In this document: piece after piece, positions 1 through 4,931 of the stretch
How positions within the stretch are numbered: position 1 is the first letter of the stretch
Layout: each line of letters begins with the position of its first letter
DNA from: Candidatus Tenderia sp.
GTDB lineage: Bacteria; Pseudomonadota; Gammaproteobacteria; Tenderiales; Tenderiaceae
Assembly: GCA_030148045.1 (NCBI GenBank)
Contig: JASBUE010000323.1
Span: 1 to 11,687 of the forward strand
Direction of reading: 5' to 3'
Length of the DNA: 11,687 bases
The notes under the pieces: model-generated
Seen by the model: only the letters and a program-made list of their open reading frames with translations
Databases searched by the model: none
Told to the model about the DNA's origin: nothing
Position numbers and translations under genes: made by a program

Positions 1-492
1 CCAGGTGAGGATCTGCCGCCCGATCTTGACGTCGGCGAAACCCAGCGGCCGCAGCAGAACGTTCGCCTCGCGCATGTCGAACCACCCCTGCCCTCGCTCC
101 AGGTCCACGGCCCGGTCAGCGGCGATGGCGTCATAGAGAAAATCGCCGCTGACCGTCGTAGTCGCCGCCCCGGTATACCAGGTCCGGGACAATTGCAGGC
201 GGCTTTCGCCCAGGATGAAGTCCTCCTGCAGCGGATCGTCCTGGAGCCGGGGGCCGAGGCGCAACTCCCAGAAGCCCGTGACGCCGTCCAGGACACCGCC
301 GCCCGCGCCCGCCGCTGCGCCGCTTGCGCGCGCCGGGTCCGCGTCGTCGCCACCCAGGCCGGGGGGCAGCGCGGGCTGCCGCGCCTCACCACCGAGCCCC
401 GCAGGCAGGGACGGTTCCCGAGACATCGCCCAGCCAGGCATCAGCGCGACCAGCAGGGCGGCGACCGCGCGGGCGTGTACAACCGATGCCAC
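1..492 (-). CDS. Probable outer-membrane beta-barrel protein, C-terminus outside window
   Basis: This is the last visible gene of the minus-strand operon; 164 codons are present and the rest lies beyond base 1. The chosen start is a GTG at 492-490, because it gives a clean signal peptide (MASVVHARAVAALLVALMPGWA) with cleavage near residue 22, and a G-rich stretch lies just upstream. An ATG at residue 18 would destroy the signal. Residues about 30-66 are a Gly/Ala/Pro-rich linker. From about residue 70, alternating hydrophobic and polar strands (FWELRLGPRL, SRLQLSRTW, VSGDFLYDA, ADVKIGRQILTW) look like beta-barrel hairpins. The GRQILTW motif recalls uncharacterised outer-membrane proteins (DUF1302/alginate-export-like) that sit next to MMPL exporters and LolA-like proteins. 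The start lies 15 bp past the preceding stop, so the genes are co-transcribed. By inference it is the outer-membrane part of the export route; the family assignment comes from pattern recall only. Confidence 0.6.
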   Translation of the reverse strand, partial: MASVVHARAVAALLVALMPGWAMSREPSLPAGLGGEARQPALPPGLGGDDADPARASGAAAGAGGGVLDGVTGFWELRLGPRLQDDPLQEDFILGESRLQLSRTWYTGAATTTVSGDFLYDAIAADRAVDLERGQGWFDMREANVLLRPLGFADVKIGRQILTW

Positions 493-506
493 CGCAGCCC
501 CCGGCC

Positions 507-1307
507 TCAGCGCAAGTACTGACGGGGCGGATTGCGCAGGTAGCGTTCCGCGAAGACGTCCGTCGGCAGGCCGAGATCGTAGTCCACCGCGCTGTAGCCG
601 AGCACCGTCTTGCCGCCGATGCGACTGTCGGCCATCTCGGCCTTCACCACCGTGGGATAGCCCTCGATCGTCTCCACCTCGAGCGCCTGGTAGGTCCGGT
701 AGGGCTCCCCTTCCTGGTCGAAGTACTCGGTCTTCACCGGGATGTACGTCTCCCTGTGGATGTAGCTGCGGTAGCGGCTGAACTCCACGGTGTCCGGCTT
801 CTTGGGGGTGCTGTCCACCACATAGTAGGTGTCGGTGGTCTGGGCGAGTTCGTGATTGTCCTCGCGCGGGCCACGGCCCGAGACGTCCTCGTAGAAGAAG
901 TGCGAGCCGACGAAGCTGGTGCGCTCGTCCGCGGCGGCGATGCGCTTGACCAGGTCCAGCGCCGGCAGGTAGAGCCAGCGGTCGTCGTCGCGCCCGACGT
1001 GCTTCCATACCATGAAAACCGTGCCGTTGACGTCCGCCGGGCGATTGAAATGGACGTAGAAGCGCTGCTCGCCATTGTCCTCGTCACCGATGTCCTTGCG
1101 CAGGATCGTGAAACGGCGCGTGCGTTCGCGGCCTTGCGCGTCCTTGATCGACATGTGGACTGTGGCCTTGCCGTCGGCGCCCTGGTAATAGGCGGTGGCG
1201 CTGGCGCGATCAACGATGGCCTGCACATCGCTGTCCTGCGCCGCGGCGAACCCCATGGCGACGAGAGACAATCCCGCGGCAGCGACGACGTTACGGAAGA
1301 TGGTCAT
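507..1307 (-). CDS. Periplasmic LolA-like protein (outer membrane lipoprotein-sorting type)
   Basis: A 266-residue secreted protein. The start at 1307 is set by an AAGGAGA ribosome site 8 bases upstream; a longer in-frame start at 1331 overlaps the preceding gene and lacks such a site. Residues 1-23 form a signal peptide ending in GFAAA before QD. The mature part is rich in beta-strands and matches the LolA-like family annotated as outer membrane lipoprotein-sorting protein: the early AIVDRASATAYYQG helix, RRFTILRK (about 65-71), WLYLPALDLVKRI (about 111-123), FVGSHFFYEDVSGR (about 132-145), and the closing block with DLGLPTDVFAERYLRNPP. Such proteins commonly accompany MMPL exporters and are thought to carry a hydrophobic substrate across the periplasm. 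It has no lipobox cysteine, so it should be soluble. It begins 20 bp after the exporter stop. The cargo cannot be told from sequence. Confidence 0.85.
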   Translation of the reverse strand: MTIFRNVVAAAGLSLVAMGFAAAQDSDVQAIVDRASATAYYQGADGKATVHMSIKDAQGRERTRRFTILRKDIGDEDNGEQRFYVHFNRPADVNGTVFMVWKHVGRDDDRWLYLPALDLVKRIAAADERTSFVGSHFFYEDVSGRGPREDNHELAQTTDTYYVVDSTPKKPDTVEFSRYRSYIHRETYIPVKTEYFDQEGEPYRTYQALEVETIEGYPTVVKAEMADSRIGGKTVLGYSAVDYDLGLPTDVFAERYLRNPPRQYLR

Positions 1308-1327
1308 AGGCTTCTCCTTTTCGGGTA

Positions 1328-3955
1328 TCACTTTGATGTCCGCTCCCTGAACAGAAACGGACGGAAGACGGTGATCAGCGCCGGCAGACCGAGCAGCGTG
1401 GCAATGCCCGCCGAGACCAGGATGGCGGAGATGAACACACCCACGGTCTGATACGGGACCAGCGGTGCGAGCAGCAGCGGCAGAAAGCCGGCGCCGATCA
1501 CGATGACGTTGCGCATGATGGCCCGGGCCGGCTCGCCGAAGGCGCGCTTGACGGTGTCGGGCCAGTTGCCGACGCGGGCGAAGATCTGGCGGCTGCGGAC
1601 GACGAAGTGGATGGCGTAGTCCACGGCGAGGCCGAGGCTGAGCGACGACAGCACGGCGACGGGCATATCATAGTCCTTGCCGATCAGCCCGATCACACCA
1701 TAGATGAAGGCGATGGTGACACTCAACGGCACCATGCTCAGCACGCCCCAGGACAGGGAGCGGAACAGAACGCTCATCAGGATCAACACGGCCACGAAGC
1801 CCCCGGCCAGGGCCTTGGCCATGCCGGCCACCATCTTTTGCTGCCATACGACATTGATGTAGGTCAGCCCGAACCAGTCGTGGCCCAGCGCCAGCGGCGG
1901 CGGGTTATCGGCCACGAACCGGTCCACCGCATCGACCACCTCGCGCATATGCTGGTTGTCGCCGCTCGGCAGCTGCAGCCAGACATTGGCGCGGCGGTAA
2001 TCCGGCGTCACCAGTTTGAACAGGTCCTGGGGGCGGTGGCTGTTCTGGAAGGTGATCAGCGTCTGGGCCACGGCCCGGGAGGTATCGGGGATGCGGAACG
2101 CCGCCTGCTCACCGCCCAGCAGCTCCCGGTGCACGGTCTTGACGACGTCCGTCACGGCATTGGATTTGCCGACCAGGCCCGTCTCCTTCAGATAGGCCTG
2201 CAGCGAGGCGATGTAGCGCAACACCTCCGGCTGCTTGAAGACCTCGCCGGACTGGCGCGCGGATTCGATGGCCATGGCGATGTCTTCCCACGCCCCCCAC
2301 GCCTCGTCGGAGGCGCCCGCATGGCGCTCGGCCACGGTCTCAGCCAGCGCGTCCAGGAACACGTCCGGACCGGACGCGGAACGCGCCGCGGCGGGCAAGC
2401 TGTCGAGAAGCGTCCGCGCCGGCGCCGTGCCGAGCCCCTCGAGCCGGCCGGCGAGATCGGCGCGCACGCTCGCCACGGTCCGCGGCGCGGCCGCCGCCAA
2501 GCTCAGGTAGGCCATGTAGGTGCCGCCGAAGCGCTGGTTCAGCGCCCGGTCCGCCACGCGGATCTCGTGATCCGCGGCAAACCATTTCACCGGGTTGTAG
2601 TTGATCCGGATCTGGCTGATGCCATAGCCGGCGACGCCGAGGATGATCAGGAACAGCGCCAGCACCGGCTTGGCCCGCCCATAGGCGACCCCGCCCAACC
2701 GGGTCAGAAAGCGCGACAGCGGGTCCCTCGCCCCCTCGCCGCCTGCCGCCGAATCCATGCCCGCCGCACCGAAACCGGCGAAGGCGCGCTCCGGCATGAG
2801 CATGATGTAGGCCGGCACCAGCGTGACCGTCAACAGCAAGGCCAGGAACACGCCGATGGCGACGAAGATGCCGAACACCTGCACCGGCGGGATCGGCGTC
2901 AGCGCCAGCGAGGCGAACCCGGCGCAGGTGGTCAGCGTGGTGAACAGCATCGGCCGCCACAGCTCGTCCATCACATGGCGCAGCGTCTCGCGCCGGTCGC
3001 GGACGGCGGGGTAGCGATCGTAAAAGTCCGACAGGATGTGCACGGCATCAAGCACCGCGATGGGCATCACGAAGATGGGAATCATGGAGCTCATGATGTG
3101 CACGGTGTTACCCGTGGCAATGAGCAGCCCCATGGCGCCGATTACGGCCACCAGGGCGACGACCATGGGCGCCAGCACCAGGTTCAGGTTGCGGAAGAAG
3201 AACCACATCAGGATCAGGATCAGTACCATGGCCGCCGGCGCGGAGACGGCCATCTGCTTGAACATCTCCACACCGAATTGATCCTGGGCAATGGGCAGGC
3301 CGGTGATGTGATAGTCCGCCCCACTGTCAAATTGCGCGATCTTGCCGCGTAGCGCCGCGGCGACACGATAGCTGTCGTCCTTCGCGCGGATGGGGATATA
3401 GAGGGCGATGGCCCGGCCGTCGCCGGAGACCAGCGTGTCGTTCAGGATGGGGATGGCCAGGGCCTTGTCGCGCACCGCCAGCGCCTCCGCCTGCGTTTGG
3501 GGGGGCGCGGGCATCAGCCATTCGAAGTTCACCGAGCCGAGACCGGCCTGCTCGATATTGTCGACCGTATTGGGCGCGATGATGTCTGCGGCGACGACGC
3601 CGGCCGCTTCACCCGCCTCCTCCCAACGGAGGGTCTCGGCAAACCGCGCCAGCCGGTAAACCTCGCCCAGGGTCTTCGGATTAAAAACACCGTTGGGACT
3701 GTCCTCCTGCACCACGCCCACGACGATCAGATCATGGAGCGAGAACTCGGCCTTCATGCGGTTGTGGAAGACGCGCACCGGCTCGTCTGCCGCGAGCATG
3801 TTCTCCGGGTCCGTATCGACCTTGAGCCCCTGCAGCACCGGCACGGCAAACAGCGACGGCAGCGCCACCAGCGCAATCATGAACAGGCTCGCCAGTCCCG
3901 CCGCCCACATGAAGCGGCCGGGATGGGCCATGGCGTTTTTAGTCAAGAAAGTCAT
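1328..3955 (-). CDS. MMPL/RND-superfamily inner-membrane exporter
   Basis: An 875-residue transporter with the duplicated RND layout: TM1 at about 14-38, a periplasmic domain, five membrane segments at about 237-386, TM7 at about 428-446, a second periplasmic domain, and five more segments at about 712-866. The two half-repeats carry matching acidic membrane residues, D303 in VLDAVHIL and D779 in LAVDYAIHF, the usual proton-relay positions of MMPL-type exporters (COG1033 type). It lacks the long CzcA/AcrB-type porter domains, so it is not an HME or HAE drug/metal pump. The start ATG has GGAGG five bases upstream. It is followed after 20 bp by a LolA-like gene and then an outer-membrane protein, a recurrent triad in proteobacteria that suggests export of a lipid or other hydrophobic compound. 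Related exporters include hopanoid transporters, but nothing here proves that substrate. Confidence 0.88.
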   Translation of the reverse strand: MTFLTKNAMAHPGRFMWAAGLASLFMIALVALPSLFAVPVLQGLKVDTDPENMLAADEPVRVFHNRMKAEFSLHDLIVVGVVQEDSPNGVFNPKTLGEVYRLARFAETLRWEEAGEAAGVVAADIIAPNTVDNIEQAGLGSVNFEWLMPAPPQTQAEALAVRDKALAIPILNDTLVSGDGRAIALYIPIRAKDDSYRVAAALRGKIAQFDSGADYHITGLPIAQDQFGVEMFKQMAVSAPAAMVLILILMWFFFRNLNLVLAPMVVALVAVIGAMGLLIATGNTVHIMSSMIPIFVMPIAVLDAVHILSDFYDRYPAVRDRRETLRHVMDELWRPMLFTTLTTCAGFASLALTPIPPVQVFGIFVAIGVFLALLLTVTLVPAYIMLMPERAFAGFGAAGMDSAAGGEGARDPLSRFLTRLGGVAYGRAKPVLALFLIILGVAGYGISQIRINYNPVKWFAADHEIRVADRALNQRFGGTYMAYLSLAAAAPRTVASVRADLAGRLEGLGTAPARTLLDSLPAAARSASGPDVFLDALAETVAERHAGASDEAWGAWEDIAMAIESARQSGEVFKQPEVLRYIASLQAYLKETGLVGKSNAVTDVVKTVHRELLGGEQAAFRIPDTSRAVAQTLITFQNSHRPQDLFKLVTPDYRRANVWLQLPSGDNQHMREVVDAVDRFVADNPPPLALGHDWFGLTYINVVWQQKMVAGMAKALAGGFVAVLILMSVLFRSLSWGVLSMVPLSVTIAFIYGVIGLIGKDYDMPVAVLSSLSLGLAVDYAIHFVVRSRQIFARVGNWPDTVKRAFGEPARAIMRNVIVIGAGFLPLLLAPLVPYQTVGVFISAILVSAGIATLLGLPALITVFRPFLFRERTSK

Positions 3956-3972
3956 GAATCCTCCGAACGGAG
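3956..3972 (-). promoter_or_regulatory. SD-sequestering dyad before the MMPL exporter gene
   Basis: On the minus strand the leader reads CTCCGTTCGGAG (3972-3961) directly before GATTC-ATG. The second half of this dyad contains the GGAG of the ribosome-binding site, so a small 4- to 5-bp stem could mask it. The stem is short, so the effect may be weak; the dyad is plain in the sequence, the regulatory role is inference. Confidence 0.3.
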
Positions 3973-4049
3973 AACGGAAAGGGGATCACCGCAACGCGCA
4001 GGGAGGTTGGCGGCGATCAGGATGTGTCACGCGAGCATTCACCCGCGGA

Positions 4050-4253
4050 TCAGTCAAAGGCGCAGCCCGGCCGCAAGCCGAATGCCCGCAATAGTTTCGC
4101 CAGCGGGCAGAAGCCGGTAAAGGCGGCCTGGAACATGTTCAGGCCGACGAACGCGGTGAAGAGAAACCACCACGGGCTATGCAGCAGGCCGAGCGTGAGG
4201 CTGATGAGAATAAACAGGCCGGCGACAGCGAAGACCGTGCGATCGATATTCAT
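4050..4253 (-). CDS. YgaP-type transmembrane protein (DUF2892)
   Basis: A 67-residue membrane protein. The start has an excellent AAGGAGGA site seven bases upstream. The N-terminal MNIDRTVFAVAGLFILISL opening and the later NMFQAAFTGFCPLAKLLRAFGL block are the hallmarks of the DUF2892 family, the membrane part of E. coli YgaP, where it is fused to a rhodanese sulfurtransferase. Here the rhodanese domain is absent and the protein stands alone, as is common. Two hydrophobic stretches (about 5-26 and 27-47) should form a hairpin, followed by the conserved CPLA cysteine at about residue 49. In E. coli, ygaP lies next to ygaV, which encodes a repressor like the one just upstream here, so the pairing supports a role in sulfur/persulfide or cyanide-type handling. 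It has its own promoter and leads into the exporter gene after a 94-bp gap. Confidence 0.88.
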   Translation of the reverse strand: MNIDRTVFAVAGLFILISLTLGLLHSPWWFLFTAFVGLNMFQAAFTGFCPLAKLLRAFGLRPGCAFD

Positions 4254-4275
4254 GGGTGAGTCCTCCTTGATTGCG

Positions 4276-4291
4276 GCGCGCGTTTGCGCGC
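4276..4291 (-). promoter_or_regulatory. 5' leader hairpin GCGCGC-GTTT-GCGCGC
   Basis: A perfect 6-bp GC-only stem with a 4-nt loop lies in the predicted leader of the DUF2892 mRNA, between the -10 box (4311-4316) and the ribosome site (about 4261-4268). It has no U-tract after it, so it is unlikely to be a simple terminator. It may stabilise the 5' end or tune translation; that role is inferred. Confidence 0.4.
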
Positions 4292-4294
4292 TGT

Positions 4295-4318
4295 TATATA
4301 TTCAATTAACAATATATA
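4295..4318. promoter_or_regulatory. Operator candidate 1: TATATATT-N8-AATATATA, containing ATTC-N8-ATAT
   Basis: A perfect 8-bp inverted repeat with an 8-bp spacer, in an AT-rich island within GC-rich DNA. It covers the predicted -10 box of the DUF2892-exporter operon. Within it, 4300-4315 reads ATTC, eight bases, ATAT. The same layout occurs at 4698-4713 before the repressor gene. From memory, SqrR of Rhodobacter binds ATTC-N8-GAAT, so one half-site fits exactly and the other is degenerate. BigR-type operators are also AT-rich dyads over the -10 region. Binding by the adjacent repressor is inferred. Confidence 0.65.
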
Positions 4319-4339
4319 CAAACTTACGCACTTACGCAA
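4311..4339 (-). promoter_or_regulatory. Promoter of the DUF2892-exporter operon
   Basis: On the minus strand TTGCGT (4339-4334) is followed after exactly 17 bases by TATATT (4316-4311), a good sigma-70 arrangement. Transcription would start near 4304 and give a leader of about 50 nt before the ATG at 4253. The -10 box lies inside the operator dyad, which fits a repressor that blocks polymerase. Confidence 0.6.
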
Positions 4340-4348
4340 GGGGGGGGG
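4323..4348. repeat. Tandem CTTACGCA x2 followed by a nine-G tract
   Basis: CTTACGCA is repeated exactly at 4323-4330 and 4331-4338, followed after one A by nine Gs at 4340-4348. The tract sits between the repressor stop codon and the next promoter, and its edge touches the -35 box. Such a homopolymer is prone to length change, in replication or sequencing, and could shift upstream promoter context. Confidence 0.8.
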
Positions 4349-4349
4349 A

Positions 4350-4703
4350 TCAATCAGATACGGATCGCGGCGACCTGGTGGGCCTTTTGTGGTTCCCTCC
4401 CTTCTTTTTCGGTGCACAATAGATGCTGTAGAGCGCCTCGATGAGCCGGCGCACCTCGTCGCTGGCCAGGGAGTAAAAGATGGTCTGCCCCTCCCGCCTG
4501 GGTGTCACCACGCCTTCCCGGCGCAACAGGGCGAGCTGCTGGGAGACAGCCGTCTGGCGCGCGCCGAGCTCCCTCGCCAGATGGCCGACACTCTGCTCGC
4601 CCTCGGCCAGCCGGCACAGTATCATCAGCCGCGTCTCATTGCCGAGCACGCGCATCAACTCGGCGGCCTCCTGCGCCGAGGCGCTCATATCCTGCATATT
4701 CAT
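4350..4703 (-). CDS. ArsR-family repressor of the BigR/SqrR/YgaV persulfide-sensing type
   Basis: A 117-residue winged-helix protein. Counting from the ATG at 4703, the only two cysteines are C30 (TRLMILCRLAEGE) and C96 (LYSIYCAPKKK), 66 residues apart; the sensing pair of BigR (C42/C108) and SqrR (C41/C107) has the same spacing. The recognition helix region is RQTAVSQQLALLRREGVV (about 49-66), followed by the wing RREGQTIFYSL (about 69-79). The ArsR metal motif (CVC) is absent. In this family, persulfide or polysulfide links the cysteines by a sulfur bridge and releases DNA. The start is uncertain: ATGs at 4727, 4697 and 4688 are also in frame and none has a convincing ribosome site. The 4727 start would lie within the promoter, and 4703 coincides with the predicted transcription start. 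A short basic tail (KKKGGNHKRPTRSPRS) follows C96. A YgaP-type gene lies next downstream, as in E. coli ygaV-ygaP. Confidence 0.85.
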   Translation of the reverse strand: MNMQDMSASAQEAAELMRVLGNETRLMILCRLAEGEQSVGHLARELGARQTAVSQQLALLRREGVVTPRREGQTIFYSLASDEVRRLIEALYSIYCAPKKKGGNHKRPTRSPRSVSD

Positions 4704-4713
4704 AATTGCATAT
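4693..4713. promoter_or_regulatory. Operator candidate 2 at the repressor promoter
   Basis: At 4698-4713 the sequence reads ATTC, eight bases, ATAT, the same pattern as at 4300-4315. It also forms an imperfect dyad TGCATATT-CAT-AATTGCA (4693-4710). It covers the -10 region and the candidate start codon of the repressor gene, which fits autorepression. In both promoters the ATAT begins one base into a TATAT-type -10 box, so the register is the same. Confidence 0.6.
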
Positions 4714-4738
4714 ATATACTCGCGCATATTTTTGTCAA
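4709..4738 (-). promoter_or_regulatory. Promoter of the repressor gene
   Basis: On the minus strand a perfect TTGACA -35 box (4738-4733) is followed by a TATATA/TATATG run. Spacing is 16 bases to TATATA (4716-4711) or 18 to TATATG (4714-4709). The predicted transcription start falls at about 4702-4704, on or beside the ATG at 4703, so the mRNA may be leaderless. Confidence 0.7.
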
Positions 4739-4767
4739 GCCCGCCCCGGCACAGCGCCTGCAATGGC

Positions 4768-4838
4768 TCGGGTCTTGCTCGTTGCCTCGCATGAGCGGGG
4801 CACGATTCGACTTTGAATAAAGGCGAAGCAAGACCCGA
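4768..4838. repeat. 12-bp inverted repeat with nested hairpin in the divergent intergenic region
   Basis: TCGGGTCTTGCT (4768-4779) is matched perfectly by AGCAAGACCCGA (4827-4838). Between the arms lies GCCTCGC-ATGA-GCGGGGC (4784-4801), a 7-bp stem with one T-G wobble and a 4-nt loop. No U-tract follows. It could be a folded leader, a paired regulator site or a relic of an inserted element; its role is unknown. Confidence 0.6.
4805..4818. promoter_or_regulatory. ATTC-N6-GAAT dyad, possible third regulator half-site pair
   Basis: A perfect 4-bp dyad ATTC/GAAT with a 6-bp spacer lies inside the loop of the larger inverted repeat, upstream of the efflux operon. Its half-sites match the recalled SqrR consensus exactly but are two bases closer than the 8-bp spacing, so binding is doubtful. 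Confidence 0.3.
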
Positions 4839-4873
4839 CACGTATACCTGCTTCCTTCCATAGCTCACAACCC

Positions 4874-4890
4874 TACTATATTGGATATAG
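4874..4890 (+). promoter_or_regulatory. 15-bp palindrome CTATAT-TGG-ATATAG and possible -10 of the efflux operon
   Basis: Perfect 6-bp arms around TGG at 4876-4890, about 42 bp before the outer-membrane factor ATG. TACTAT (4874-4879) or TATATT (4877-4882) could act as a -10 box, but no good -35 is visible upstream (TTCCTT at 4852-4857 is the best, 16 bases away). The dyad is plain; use as promoter and operator is inferred. Confidence 0.4.
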
Positions 4891-4931
4891 CGTGCTCTGT
4901 GCGCCTCGCTGCTCAAGGGAGGGGAAAGGTC

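Noticed and set aside
324..1451. A 375-codon open frame on the plus strand
   Set aside because: Antisense to the LolA-like and outer-membrane genes, which have signal peptides and ribosome sites on the other strand.
1607..3352. A 581-codon open frame on the plus strand
   Set aside because: Antisense to the MMPL exporter; the product is His/Gly/Arg/Gln-rich low complexity with no recognisable fold.
4276..4291. GCGCGC hairpin as a terminator of the repressor gene
   Set aside because: It has no U-tract and lies downstream of a good promoter for the next gene, so a leader element is more likely.
4881..4931. TTG start at 4881 for the outer-membrane factor
   Set aside because: It lies in the palindrome, has no ribosome site and would bury the signal peptide; the ATG at 4932 has AAGGGAGGGG upstream.
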